Positions 49,475 to 57,615 of a stretch of DNA of 64,000 bases are shown in pieces. Location: assembly GCF_003945545.1 (NCBI RefSeq), contig NZ_CP029617.1, positions 1,685,001 to 1,749,000 of the forward strand. The letters are read 5' to 3'. The position numbers and the translations under genes were made by a program. The first letter of the stretch is position 1; every line of letters starts with the position of its first letter. The DNA is from Streptomyces sp. WAC 01529 (GTDB lineage: Bacteria > Actinomycetota > Actinomycetes > Streptomycetales > Streptomycetaceae). The notes under the pieces are model-generated. The model worked only from the letters and a program-made list of their open reading frames with translations. It had not been told where the DNA came from and made no database searches.

Positions 49475-49660
49475 TCACCGCCGCCGGTCGCCGCGGCCGC
49501 GGAAGAACTCGCCGGGCTCCAGGTCCCCCTCCAGGAACCGGCCGGCCACGAAACCGATGGCGCCCAGGGCGGCCACCAGCAGGAACGCCCCGAATCCGCC
49601 GAAGTATCCGGCGAAGCCGAGCGCCATTCCCGCCACCATGCCGATCACGGCCATGTTCAT
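49475..49660 (-). CDS. small two-helix membrane protein of Asp23 cluster
   Basis: 61-residue membrane protein: MNMAVIGMVAGMALGFAGYF, GGFGAFLLVAALGAIGFVAG, then a charged tail RFLEGDLEPGEFFRGRGDRR. Very Gly-rich helices, like DUF2273-type small proteins that accompany Asp23/AmaP genes elsewhere; the match is by size, shape and context. Four bases separate it from the next gene. Two in-frame ATGs (49660, 49654) exist; GGAGCGC precedes. Confidence 0.72.
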   Translation of the reverse strand: MNMAVIGMVAGMALGFAGYFGGFGAFLLVAALGAIGFVAGRFLEGDLEPGEFFRGRGDRRR

Positions 49661-49719
49661 CGTGCGCTCCTTAGCGAGAATCGTGCGCTCCTCAACGAGG
49701 CGCGACTGGGGGTGGAGGT

Positions 49720-50208
49720 CTACTGGAGGCGGCCCTGGGATTCTTCGTCGTCGTCCTCGTCGGGCAGCTTCACATCGCTCACCGCGATGTTGACCTCGAC
49801 GACTTCGAGCCCGGTCATGCGCTCGACGGCCGCGATCACGTTCTCCCGTACGTCCTGCGTGACATCGGCGATCGGCACGCCGTACTCGACGACGATCTCC
49901 AGGTCGAGGGCGGTCTGCACCTCGCCGACCTCGGCCTTCACCCCGCGCGACACGGATTTCGAGCCGCCGGGCACCCGGTCACGCACGGCACCGAAGGTCC
50001 GCGCGAGGCCGCCGCCCATCGCGTGCACGCCCTCGACGTCGCGCGCGGCGAGCCCGGCGATCTTCTCCACGACTCCGTCCGCGATGGTGGTGCGGCCCCG
50101 GCTCCCGGGGTCACCGCCGCCGCGCCTGGCCGCGCCGCCGGTCAGGCCTTGGTTCGGGGAGTCCTTCTCCAGCGTCTGAGCCGTCTTCCGCTCTCCGGTG
50201 TCGGTCAT
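49720..50208 (-). CDS. Asp23/Gls24 family protein, main copy
   Basis: 162-residue Asp23/Gls24 family member, first gene of the cluster. The core runs from GRTTIADGVVEKIAGLAARD (family start) through GVHAMGGGLARTFGAVRDRV, VSRGVKAEVGEVQTALDLEI and VVEYGVPIADVTQDVRENVI to MTGLEVVEVNIAVSDVKLP. N-terminal 40 residues are disordered; the tail is acidic (EDDDEESQG). ATG 50208 preferred; a longer frame to 50253 is possible. TAATGT near 50252-50257 on the minus strand may be the -10 of the operon promoter. Confidence 0.86.
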   Translation of the reverse strand: MTDTGERKTAQTLEKDSPNQGLTGGAARRGGGDPGSRGRTTIADGVVEKIAGLAARDVEGVHAMGGGLARTFGAVRDRVPGGSKSVSRGVKAEVGEVQTALDLEIVVEYGVPIADVTQDVRENVIAAVERMTGLEVVEVNIAVSDVKLPDEDDDEESQGRLQ

Positions 50209-50303
50209 CGCCGTGCCGTCCGTTCCGCGAGGGGATCTGCTTTCTTTGCCCACATTAAGACGGGTTGCGCTGCGGCGCTCCGGGGATGCGGCAGGGTGGA
50301 GTC

Positions 50304-51020
50304 ATGACGGGTGACGGTTGGACCGAGGCGGTACGCCGACAGCTGGGCCTCGGGCGGGTGCTGCCGCTGGGTGGCGCGCGGGACGGCACATGGGTGACGG
50401 AATCGGCGTCGGGCGGCGCACTGCGCCATACGGCGCAACGGGTCGCCGGAGTACGCCTCGGCTCGGTCCGGATCGCCCCGGCCGATCCGCACGGCTCGTA
50501 CGTCGCGGCCGTGCCGCCACCGCCGAGCGCGCTGCCGCCGGGGCCGCTGCGGATCACGGCGGAGTTCGCGGCCGCCACCGGCGAGCCGCTGCCCGCCGCG
50601 GCGGACCGGCTGCGCGCCGCGCTCTCCGAGGCGGCGGACCGGCTCGGCCTCGTGGTCGCCGAGGTGGATCTGCGGGTGACGGCCCTCCTCGACGAGGGCG
50701 ACGACCCCGGTGGCGTACGCCCTGAAGAACCCCGGACCGGCGAGGCCCGGGCGCCCGAGGGCGACGGCGACGAGGCGCGTGCCGGACGGGCCGCCCTGGC
50801 GGTGCCCGGGGTGACCCGGCTGACCGGCGCGCTCGGCCCGGCCGTGCACATCGAGGAGCGCCCGGCGACGGACGCGCTGCCGCGTCGCCACGCGCGCGTG
50901 GAACTCGCGACGGCCCGGGAGCACCGCGCCCTGGACGTGGCGCTCGCGGTCCGCGCGACGGTCGCCGACGTCCTGCCGGACCAGCCTTCGGTGGCCGTAC
51001 TGGTCACCGCGGTGGAGTAG
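50304..51020 (+). CDS. conserved hypothetical, divergent to Asp23 cluster
   Basis: 238-residue soluble protein. Not matched to a named functional family by me. It has two similar beta-alpha-beta segments, PLRITAEFAAATGEPLPAAA ... VVAEVDLRVTALLD and ARVELATAREHRALDVALAV ... PSVAVLVTAVE, resembling the terminal module of the Asp23-family and AmaP proteins encoded next to it. A disordered acidic linker (EGDDPGGVRPEEPRTGEARA) separates them. ATG 50304 with GGTGGAG upstream. Divergent from the Asp23 cluster with only 95 bp between, so probably part of the same system. Confidence 0.65.
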   Translation: MTGDGWTEAVRRQLGLGRVLPLGGARDGTWVTESASGGALRHTAQRVAGVRLGSVRIAPADPHGSYVAAVPPPPSALPPGPLRITAEFAAATGEPLPAAADRLRAALSEAADRLGLVVAEVDLRVTALLDEGDDPGGVRPEEPRTGEARAPEGDGDEARAGRAALAVPGVTRLTGALGPAVHIEERPATDALPRRHARVELATAREHRALDVALAVRATVADVLPDQPSVAVLVTAVE

Positions 51021-51078
51021 GCCGTACGGAAACGCTCGACGAGCGCGGCCCCTCGTGGTGCGGCGGTTCTCCGCCGCT

Positions 51079-51118
51079 GTCGGCTGCCGGACCGTGACGC
51101 CGGCAGCCGACTGTGTCT
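51079..51118 (+). terminator. hairpin terminator
   Basis: 12-bp stem GTCGGCTGCCGG (51079-51090) / CCGGCAGCCGAC (51100-51111) followed by TGTGTCTTGTT. The rest of the 309-bp gap (to 51329) holds the promoter of the secreted protein gene; no other element is evident. Confidence 0.75.
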
Positions 51119-51329
51119 TGTTATGGCTCGCGGTCTCCGGGCGGGAATTGGCCGAGTGGGGCGGGCGGTGCCCGTGGTGAGTGTGTGGTCGGGCCGTGAT
51201 GCGGATCGGGACTGTCCTGTTCGGCGGCCAACCGGATGCGGCGCCCTGGGGTGAGGGACCGGAGCGCTGGTAGACCGTCGGTGCGCGTTCTCGGTTCACA
51301 GCTTTTCCCTCGCGACCAAGGGAGACATC

Positions 51330-51857
51330 GTGCACAAACACACAAGGATGCTGTCCGCGCTCGCGGCGAGCGTGCTGGCGGCGGGCCTCTCCGTCGGCGC
51401 CACCGCCCAGGCCGCTCCCGCGCCCTCCACGGCGAAAGCGACCGGCACCGCCACCTCCGACGGCGGCGAACTGGCCGCGAAGCGCGCCCTGACAGCGACC
51501 GGCTCGGCGCCGGACTCCGTCTCCGTCGTCACGCTCGGCGGGGTGGGCGCGGCCGACTGGCGCGCGACCCGGTACGGCTACACCGGCACCTTCCGCGACG
51601 GTTCGAGCATTCTGGACGTCGCCTGGACCTCTTCGCGCCTGGAGAGTTTCGGGATCGCGCCGGGCCGCACCATCTGGCACGCCTGGCCGGGGTCGGGCGG
51701 ATGGAAGCAGATGCCGCACAACGGCCGGGCCGATGACGTCGGCGCGGCGGCGAAGGACGGCGCCCGGCGTGCCGTCTCGGTGTGGGTCAACAACAGCGGT
51801 TACTGGTGCAGCGTCGACCCGGGCAACGGCCGCTGGGGCGCCTGGAGCCGCTGCTGA
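51330..51857 (+). CDS. secreted protein of unknown function
   Basis: 175-residue exported protein. Signal peptide MHKHTRMLSALAASVLAAGL, cleavage near AQAA. Mature part: SVSVVTLGGVGAADWRATRY, GYTGTFRDGSSILDVAWTSS, then RTIWHAWPGSGGWKQMPHNG and VSVWVNNSGYWCSVDPGNGR WGAWSRC at the end. The Trp/Gly/Ser-rich repeats with two Cys suggest a small beta-propeller or lectin-like fold; no family recognised. GTG start 51330 with AAGGGAGA upstream. Convergent with the enoyl-CoA hydratase gene. Confidence 0.75.
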   Translation: MHKHTRMLSALAASVLAAGLSVGATAQAAPAPSTAKATGTATSDGGELAAKRALTATGSAPDSVSVVTLGGVGAADWRATRYGYTGTFRDGSSILDVAWTSSRLESFGIAPGRTIWHAWPGSGGWKQMPHNGRADDVGAAAKDGARRAVSVWVNNSGYWCSVDPGNGRWGAWSRC

Positions 51858-51858
51858 G

Positions 51859-51920
51859 CCCACGTGAGCGGTCGCGGCCAGGACCCCGCGCCCGGCGGCG
51901 GGTCCTGGCCGGGACGTGGG
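51859..51920. terminator. bidirectional two-tier hairpin
   Basis: Outer arms CCCACGT (51859-51865) / ACGTGGG (51914-51920), inner 12-bp perfect stem CGGCCAGGACCC (51875-51886) / GGGTCCTGGCCG (51900-51911), between convergent genes. Confidence 0.8.
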
Positions 51921-51927
51921 ACCGGCG

Positions 51928-52731
51928 TCAGTCGCCGAGGCCCGCGAGGTCGCGCAGGCGGCGGCCCTGTGCGGCGCGCTCGGCGACGCGCTGGTCCTCG
52001 TAGGAACGGCCCGTGGCGCCCTGGAGCAGTGCCTTGGTCTCGATGACGGCGTCACGGGGCGCGGAGATCAGCGCCGCCGCCAAGTCCTTGGCGGCGGCGT
52101 CGAGTTGGTCCGCGGGGACGACGAGGTTGGCGAGGCCCACGCGCTCGGCCTCGTCCGCGTGGACGAAGCGTCCGGTGGCGCAGATCTCCAGGGCGCGGGC
52201 ATAGCCGACGAGCCCCACGAGCGGGTGCGTGCCGGTGAGGTCGGGAACCAGGCCCAGGCTGGTCTCGCGCATGGCGAACTGCACGTCGTCCGCGGCGATC
52301 CGCAGATCGCAGGCGAGCGCGAGCTGGAAGCCGGCGCCGATGGCGTGGCCCTGGACGGCGGCGATGGACACGATGTCGCTCCGTCGCCACCAGGTGAACG
52401 CTTCCTGGTACTCGGCGATCGTGGCGTCGAGCACACCGTCCTCGCCGCGTGCCAGATCGAGGAAGGACGGCTCGCCGTCGAAGCCCTCGGGCGTGAACGC
52501 CTGCCGGTCGAGGCCCGCGGAGAAGGACTTGCCCTCGCCGCGGAGCACCACGACGCGGACGCTGCCCGGCAGCAGCTGACCAGCCTCGGCCAACGCCCTC
52601 CACAGCGCGGGAGATTGGGCGTTTCGTTTGGCCGGATTGGTCAGCGTCACCGTGGCGACGGCCTCGTCGATGGTGAGGCGTACGCCGTCCTTGTCGAGAA
52701 CCGGTGCGAGCTCGCTTTCGGACGAAGCCAT
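51928..52731 (-). CDS. enoyl-CoA hydratase/isomerase family protein
   Basis: 267-residue crotonase-fold enzyme. VTLTNPAKRNAQSPALWRAL is the N-terminal family motif; the oxyanion-hole strands are GEGKSFSAGLDRQAF and VQGHAIGAGFQLALACDLRI. FAMRETSLGLVPDLTGTHPL lies where the second catalytic Glu normally sits. Likely acts in beta-oxidation or a related CoA-ester pathway. ATG 52731 with GGAGGCACCC upstream. Single gene between two hairpins. Confidence 0.9.
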   Translation of the reverse strand: MASSESELAPVLDKDGVRLTIDEAVATVTLTNPAKRNAQSPALWRALAEAGQLLPGSVRVVVLRGEGKSFSAGLDRQAFTPEGFDGEPSFLDLARGEDGVLDATIAEYQEAFTWWRRSDIVSIAAVQGHAIGAGFQLALACDLRIAADDVQFAMRETSLGLVPDLTGTHPLVGLVGYARALEICATGRFVHADEAERVGLANLVVPADQLDAAAKDLAAALISAPRDAVIETKALLQGATGRSYEDQRVAERAAQGRRLRDLAGLGD

Positions 52732-52797
52732 GGGTGCCTCCGATGGGGTGCGGTCGGGCCGGGTGCTCGGGAGCGCCCGTAAGTGACTGCACAGTAA

Positions 52798-52829
52798 CCA
52801 CCCGGCCGCTCACACGATCGACCGGGTGG
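52798..52829 (-). terminator. hairpin downstream of HTH gene
   Basis: CCACCCGG (52798-52805) / CCGGGTGG (52822-52829), 16-nt loop, 38 bp past the end of the small HTH gene. Confidence 0.6.
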
Positions 52830-52866
52830 CCACCATCGGACCATGGGTACAGCGGGTCGCCTGCCG

Positions 52867-53088
52867 TCAGCCGGCGGCGGCCTTCTTGCCTCGCGTCGCC
52901 CCGCCGCGTCCCCGCAGCGTGACGCCGGACTCACTGAGCATCCGGTGCACGAACCCGTAGCTACGGCCGGTCTCTTCGGCCAACGCCCGGATGCTCGCAC
53001 CACCGTCGTACTTCTTCTTCAGGTCTGCCGCGAGCTTGTCGCGCGCGGCGCCGGTAACCCGGCTGCCCTTCTTCAGAGTCTCGGCCAC
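52867..53088 (-). CDS. small helix-turn-helix DNA-binding protein
   Basis: 73-residue basic protein (VAETLKKGSRVTGAARDKLA start). The central helix-turn-helix reads KKYDGGASIRALAEETGRSY, GFVHRMLSESGVTLRGRG; the tail is Arg/Lys/Gly-rich (GATRGKKAAAG) and would contact DNA nonspecifically. Similar small single-HTH proteins are abundant and highly expressed in Streptomyces and behave like nucleoid or general regulators; the precise role here is not known. GTG 53088 with GAGGAGG 8 nt upstream. Confidence 0.83.
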   Translation of the reverse strand: MAETLKKGSRVTGAARDKLAADLKKKYDGGASIRALAEETGRSYGFVHRMLSESGVTLRGRGGATRGKKAAAG

Positions 53089-53441
53089 CCGTGCCTCCTC
53101 ATGGGAAGTGCGCTCTGGACTTCTCATGATCACCCCTCGCGGGCTTCCTGGCCACCCATTCGGCAAGGTCGGTACGACGAGGTTTGCCGCGAAGGCGGGC
53201 CCCACCACGAGTGGAATCCGTCATTCCGCGTCCGAGATTCCGTACGCCGGACCGAACCACGCGACGAATTGCCAGGTCAGCGGGGTGCCGGGCGGGATGC
53301 CCGGCATCATGCCCCGACGGCCGCGACATCCGTGTATGACACACCTCGGTACGAGGACGGCTCACACAGATGAGGGATCACCGCTCGGCCGAATGATCCA
53401 TACTCAGTGGATCAGTGGTTCGATCACGCTGAGTGGACGGC
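53089..53441. other. 353-bp intergenic region with two hairpins
   Basis: No gene on either strand that I can support. Hairpin TGCCGGGC/GCCCGGCA (53286-53293, 53299-53306) and the ABC-F terminator-like repeat ACTCAG/CTGAGT with inner GATC pairs (53402-53407, 53429-53434). The AT content is higher than average around 53330-53440. Confidence 0.5.
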
Positions 53442-55040
53442 TCAGGCGAGCGCCACCAGGTCCGCGTAGTCCTGGCCCCACAGGTCCTCGACGCCGTCCG
53501 GCAGCAGGATGATCCGCTCCGGCTGAAGCGCCTCGACCGCGCCCTCGTCGTGCGTGACGAGGACGACCGCGCCCTTGTAGGTGCGCAGGGCGCCGAGGAT
53601 CTCCTCGCGGCTCGCCGGGTCGAGGTTGTTGGTGGGCTCGTCGAGGAGCAGGACGTTGGCCGAGGAGACGACGAGGGTCGCGAGCGCGAGCCGGGTCTTC
53701 TCACCACCGGAGAGCACTCCGGCGGGCTTGTCGACGTCGTCCCCGGAGAAGAGGAACGAGCCGAGCGTCTTGCGCACCTCCACCAGGTCGAGGTCGGGGG
53801 CGGCCGAGCGCATGTTCTCCAGGACCGTGCGCTCGGGGTCCAGGGTCTCGTGCTCCTGGGCGTAGTACCCGAGCTTGAGGCCGTGGCCCTCGATGACCTG
53901 GCCGGTGTCGGGCTTCTCGGCGCCGCCGAGCAGTCGCAGGAGCGTGGTCTTGCCCGCGCCGTTGAGGCCGAGGATGACGACGCGCGAACCCTTGTCGATG
54001 GCGAGGTCGACGTCGGTGAAGATCTCCAGCGAGCCGTACGACTTCGACAGGCCCTCGGCCATCAGCGGCGTCTTGCCGCACGGCGAGGGCTCGGGGAAGC
54101 GCAGCTTGGCGACCTTGTCGGACCTCCGCTCGGCCTCCAGACCGGCGAGCAGCTTGTCCGCGCGGCGTGCCATGTTCTGGGCGGCGACGGTCTTGGTGGC
54201 CTTCGCGCGCATCTTGTCGGCCTGCGAGTGCAGGGCGGACGCCTTCTTCTCGGCGTTCTGGCGCTCGCGCTTGCGGCGCTTCTCGTCGGACTCGCGCTGC
54301 TGCTGGTAGAGCTTCCAGCCCATGTTGTAGACGTCGATCGCGGAGCGGTTGGCGTCCAGGTAGAAGACCTTGTTGACGACCGTCTCGACGAGGTCGACGT
54401 CGTGGGAGATCACGATGAAGCCGCCGCGGTACGTCTTCAGGTAGTCCCGCAGCCAGACGATGGAGTCGGCGTCGAGGTGGTTGGTCGGCTCGTCCAGGAG
54501 GAGCGTGTCGGCGTCCGAGAAGAGGATGCGGGCCAGCTCGATGCGGCGGCGCTGACCACCGGAGAGCGTGTGCAGGGGCTGGCCGAGCACGCGGTCGGGG
54601 AGGTTCAGCGCGGCGGCGATGGTGGCGGCCTCGGCCTCGGCGGCGTACCCGCCCTTGGTGAGGAACTCCGTCTCCTGGCGCTCGTACTGCTTCATGGCCT
54701 TGTCGCGCGTCGAGCCCTGGCCGTTGGCGATGCGCTGTTCGTTCTCGCGCATCTTGCGGATCAGGGTGTCGAGGCCGCGCGCGGAGAGGATGCGGTCGCG
54801 GGCGAGCACGTCAAGGTCGCCGGTGCGGGGGTCCTGGGGGAGGTAGCCGACCTCTCCGGAACGGGAGATCGTGCCGCCCGCGGGGATGCCCTCGCCCGCC
54901 AGGCACTTGGTGAGGGTGGTCTTGCCCGCTCCGTTGCGGCCGACGAGGCCGATGCGGTCGCCCTTCGCGATACGGAAGGAGGCGTTCTCGATGAGGATGC
55001 GGGCGCCGGCGCGCAGCTCGATGCCGGAAGCGGTGATCAC
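53442..55040 (-). CDS. ABC-F family ATPase (translation factor type)
   Basis: 532-residue soluble protein with two ABC domains in tandem, no membrane helices. Domain 1: VGRNGAGKTTLTK, TLSGGQRRRIELARIL, TLLLDEPTNHLD; domain 2: LGLNGAGKTTLLR, VLSGGEKTRLALATLV, LLLDEPTNNLD. The inter-domain linker (about residues 245-310) is basic and coiled-coil (QQRESDEKRRKRERQNAEKK). ABC-F proteins bind the ribosomal E-site and help translation or give antibiotic protection; this one looks like the general actinobacterial type (Rv1473-like). GTG 55040 with AGGAG 8 nt upstream is preferred. A mini-ORF and hairpin precede it. Confidence 0.92.
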   Translation of the reverse strand: MITASGIELRAGARILIENASFRIAKGDRIGLVGRNGAGKTTLTKCLAGEGIPAGGTISRSGEVGYLPQDPRTGDLDVLARDRILSARGLDTLIRKMRENEQRIANGQGSTRDKAMKQYERQETEFLTKGGYAAEAEAATIAAALNLPDRVLGQPLHTLSGGQRRRIELARILFSDADTLLLDEPTNHLDADSIVWLRDYLKTYRGGFIVISHDVDLVETVVNKVFYLDANRSAIDVYNMGWKLYQQQRESDEKRRKRERQNAEKKASALHSQADKMRAKATKTVAAQNMARRADKLLAGLEAERRSDKVAKLRFPEPSPCGKTPLMAEGLSKSYGSLEIFTDVDLAIDKGSRVVILGLNGAGKTTLLRLLGGAEKPDTGQVIEGHGLKLGYYAQEHETLDPERTVLENMRSAAPDLDLVEVRKTLGSFLFSGDDVDKPAGVLSGGEKTRLALATLVVSSANVLLLDEPTNNLDPASREEILGALRTYKGAVVLVTHDEGAVEALQPERIILLPDGVEDLWGQDYADLVALA

Positions 55041-55061
55041 GGGGGTACTCCTGAACAAGGT

Positions 55062-55111
55062 GGACGGCGAGAAGGACGACTGGTTGCTCGGGGCCGGTGT
55101 CTACGCCGTCC
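55062..55111 (-). promoter_or_regulatory. hairpin overlapping mini-ORF end and leader
   Basis: GGACGGCG (55062-55069 on plus, 8 bp) pairs with CGCCGTCC (55104-55111). On the transcribed minus strand the upstream arm covers the last codons of the mini-ORF and the downstream arm ends about 10 nt before the AGGAG of the ABC-F gene. A ribosome on the mini-ORF would melt it. Confidence 0.5.
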
Positions 55112-55133
55112 AACTGAGGAGAGGAGCTGCCAT
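55101..55133 (-). CDS. 10-residue leader mini-ORF upstream of ABC-F gene
   Basis: ATG at 55133 reads MAAPLLSWTA then TAG. TAGAAT (55146-55141, minus strand) ends exactly 7 nt before this ATG, so the transcript is expected to be leaderless and to begin with this mini-ORF; the ABC-F start follows 60 nt later. ABC-F genes are often controlled by leader peptides whose ribosomes stall on antibiotics. Whether this peptide is made is inference; no product has been shown. Confidence 0.4.
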   Translation of the reverse strand: MAAPLLSWTA

Positions 55134-55160
55134 GGCAGCCATTCTAACGGGCGAACGCAA

Positions 55161-56006
55161 CTAGTTTTCTGGGCTCCGGCCGCCGCTGCCGCCCCGCTCC
55201 AGGTCTCCGTTGCCCAGCGGGGTGCGGCCGGGAACGATCCTTCCGTAGTCGTCCACCGCGATGACCTGCGAGGTCCAGGCCGCGGTGGTACCCGCGCAGG
55301 GCTGGGCGACCAGGAGGGCGCCGTCGCGGCGCAGCGAGCGGGCCGGTTCGAAGGCGCAGCCGCGGCGGGCGGGCAGGATCCAGCGCAGGTCGCCGTCCGC
55401 GGTGCGGTAGGCGGCGATGCGGTGCGGGGTGACGACCGCGAGCATCCGGGTGTCCGCGGTGAGGGGCTGGAGGACTCCGGCGCCGTCGCGTGCGGCCGGG
55501 GTGCGCAGCCAGGGGGCGCTCTCGGGGATGGCGCGGTGCCAGCGCACGGAGCGGCCCCCTGCGCGCTCGGTGTCGGTCACCAGGCCGTCGCTCCAGAGCG
55601 CGAAGGCGTGCCCGGGCGCGGCCAGGACCGTGACGGGGCGGCGCCCTTCCCGGGTGTACGTCCAGCGGTGCTCGCCGCTCCTCGTGTCGTACGCCTCGAC
55701 GGCCCGCCCCCTGACCTTCAGCCCGGGATCGACGCGGGGGTTCTCGCCGTCCACGCGCGCGTGGACGGTGAGGTGGTCTCCGTAGGGGGCGGGCCGCGAG
55801 TGGTGGGCGGCGGTGACGAGCGGCAGGGCGAGCAGCGCGAGGGCGACGGGGAGGGCGATGCGGGTGCCGGTGTGGGTGGGGGGCGCTTCGACGCCGGGCG
55901 GTGCGGTGTCGGGGGCGGCCGACGGCGCGGGCGATGCGGGCGGTGCCGACGGTGCCCTCTGGGGGGTGGGTCGGTCGGTGGTCGGTGCGAGTGGCGTGGC
56001 CGGCAT
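55161..56006 (-). CDS. membrane-anchored PQQ-like beta-propeller protein
   Basis: 281-residue protein: Pro-rich cytoplasmic head (about 45 residues), one membrane helix IALPVALALLALPLVTAA, and an exterior domain of short beta-propeller-like blades (VEAYDTRSGEHRWTYTREGR, FALWSDGLVTDTERAGGRSV, IAAYRTADGDLRWILPARRG) that follow the WD/PQQ-like repeat of aspartate-gly-x-W type. Too few blades for a full propeller, so it may multimerise. Function unknown. ATG 56006 with GAAGGGGGG upstream; divergent from the metallopeptidase gene. The 230-bp gap to 56236 shows no clear element. Confidence 0.68.
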   Translation of the reverse strand: MPATPLAPTTDRPTPQRAPSAPPASPAPSAAPDTAPPGVEAPPTHTGTRIALPVALALLALPLVTAAHHSRPAPYGDHLTVHARVDGENPRVDPGLKVRGRAVEAYDTRSGEHRWTYTREGRRPVTVLAAPGHAFALWSDGLVTDTERAGGRSVRWHRAIPESAPWLRTPAARDGAGVLQPLTADTRMLAVVTPHRIAAYRTADGDLRWILPARRGCAFEPARSLRRDGALLVAQPCAGTTAAWTSQVIAVDDYGRIVPGRTPLGNGDLERGGSGGRSPEN

Positions 56007-56236
56007 GACGCCCCCCTTCGGTACCACGGGCCCACGGATCAGGCGCAGAGCGTAGCGGCGGGGGCGCGGGCTGCCGCGGTGGTGTCGGTGCGACACGGCG
56101 CGGGAAGTGGTGCGCGTCCCCCGTTCGGACCTCCGTCCGGCGCCCGGCGGGGGCGGGCGTACCAGGATGAGGTGGCCGGAGCTCTCGGTGCGGGGCGGCG
56201 CGTGCCGCCCCCGGTGCGACGCAGAGGGGTGCGCCC

Positions 56237-57127
56237 ATGCAGTTCGACGACGACGCCAATCTGGACACCTCCGAGGTGCGGGACGTGCGCGGGAGTCGGA
56301 TCCCCGGCGGCCGGGCGACCGTGGGCGGCGGCATCGCCGGTCTCATCGCGCTGGTGCTCGGCCTCGTCTTCGGAGTCGGCCCCGACCAGCTGGGCCTCTC
56401 CTCCGGCGACGAGGAGCCCGAGGCCTCGTCCTCGTCCCTCGCACAGGTGCAGCAGAACTGCCGCACGGGCCGGGACGCGAACACCAAGGACGACTGCCGC
56501 ATCGTGGCGGTGGTCAACAGCGTCCAGGACTTCTGGCGCCCGGAGTTCCAGCGCAGGCAGGCCTCGTACTCCCCCGCGCAGACCGTCCTGTTCACCGGCC
56601 GCGTGGGCACCGCCTGCGGCGCGGCGACCTCGGCGGTCGGCCCCTTCTACTGCCCGGGGGACCGGAAGGTCTATCTGGACCTGGGCTTCTTCGACGAGCT
56701 GCGCACGAAGTTCGGCTCCACCGGCGGCCCCTTCGCGCAGGCGTACGTCGTGGCCCATGAGTACGGACACCACGTGCAGAACCTGACGGGGATCCTGCGG
56801 CGCGCCCAGGACGGGCGCACGGGCCGCGAGAGCAACGCGGTCAAGGTCGAGCTGCAGGCCGACTGCTACGCCGGTGTCTGGGCGCGGCACGCGACCCGCA
56901 GCCCGGACGAGCGCACGGGCAAGCCGCTGATCAGCAGCCTCGACGAGGCGGACATCCGGGACGGCCTGGACGCGGCGGCCGCGGTGGGCGACGACCGGAT
57001 CCAGGAGAGGTTCCAGGGCCGGGTCACCCCCGAGTCCTGGACCCACGGCTCGGCCGAGCAGCGCCAGCGGTGGTTCTACCAGGGGTATCGCACCGGTGAC
57101 ATGGGGCAGTGCGACACCTTCCGGTGA
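56237..57127 (+). CDS. neutral zinc metallopeptidase (YpfJ/KPN_02809 type)
   Basis: 296-residue membrane-anchored metallopeptidase. Residues 1-30 are polar, followed by one helix ([17 protein letters not shown]); the domain lies outside. The zinc motif is [15 protein letters not shown] (HExxH), with the third ligand region in [38 protein letters not shown] adds a disulfide pair and [14 protein letters not shown] another. Family PF04228, substrate unknown, common in actinobacteria. ATG 56237 at the end of GCAGAGGGG. Confidence 0.9.
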   Translation: MQFDDDANLDTSEVRDVRGSRIPGGRATVGGGIAGLIALVLGLVFGVGPDQLGLSSGDEEPEASSSSLAQVQQNCRTGRDANTKDDCRIVAVVNSVQDFWRPEFQRRQASYSPAQTVLFTGRVGTACGAATSAVGPFYCPGDRKVYLDLGFFDELRTKFGSTGGPFAQAYVVAHEYGHHVQNLTGILRRAQDGRTGRESNAVKVELQADCYAGVWARHATRSPDERTGKPLISSLDEADIRDGLDAAAAVGDDRIQERFQGRVTPESWTHGSAEQRQRWFYQGYRTGDMGQCDTFR

Positions 57128-57198
57128 GCGCGGGTCGCGTTCCCGTGCGTACGGATCCCACCAGTGAGTACGGATCTCATCTGATCGGAGTGATCGGC

Positions 57199-57612
57199 AT
57201 GGCAGGCGGCGACAGTGGACGGCCGAGCGTCTTTCCCACGCTGCTGTACGCGGACGCGAGGGCCGCGATCCGGCAGCTGACGGAGGCCTTCGGCTTCACC
57301 GAGGTGAACGTGTACGAGGGCGAGGGCGGCCGGATCGCGCACGCAGAGCTGGCCCAGGGGAACGGCATGGTGATGCTCGGCTCCAAGGGCACGGGCGGCG
57401 TCTTCGACCAGGTGATGAAGGACGCGGGGCCCAGCGGCGTGTACATCGTCGTGGACGACGTCGACGCCCACCACCAGCGGGCCAAGGAGCACGGCGCGGA
57501 GATCCTGATGCCCCCGACCGACCAGGACTACGGCTCGCGGGACTACATGGCCAGGGACGCCGAGGGCAACGTATGGAGTTTTGGGACCTACGCCCCCCGG
57601 CCGAAGCCCTGA
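57199..57612 (+). CDS. VOC family (glyoxalase/bleomycin-resistance fold) protein
   Basis: 137-residue VOC superfamily protein with the paired beta-alpha-beta-beta-beta layout: VFPTLLYADARAAIRQLTEA, FGFTEVNVYEGEGGRIAHAE, then VYIVVDDVDAHHQRAKEHGA and DYMARDAEGNVWSFGTYAP. Similar to PhnB-like members. Metal ligands may be His in AHAE and Glu/Asp in DAEGN, but this is not certain. Could be a lyase, dioxygenase relative or a binding protein. ATG 57199 with CGGAG upstream; convergent with the next gene (3-bp gap). Confidence 0.83.
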   Translation: MAGGDSGRPSVFPTLLYADARAAIRQLTEAFGFTEVNVYEGEGGRIAHAELAQGNGMVMLGSKGTGGVFDQVMKDAGPSGVYIVVDDVDAHHQRAKEHGAEILMPPTDQDYGSRDYMARDAEGNVWSFGTYAPRPKP

Positions 57613-57615
57613 GGG

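Noticed and set aside
53433..56786. 1117-codon open frame on the plus strand
   Set aside because: Antisense to the ABC-F and PQQ-like genes; low-complexity and contradicts clear coding on the other strand.
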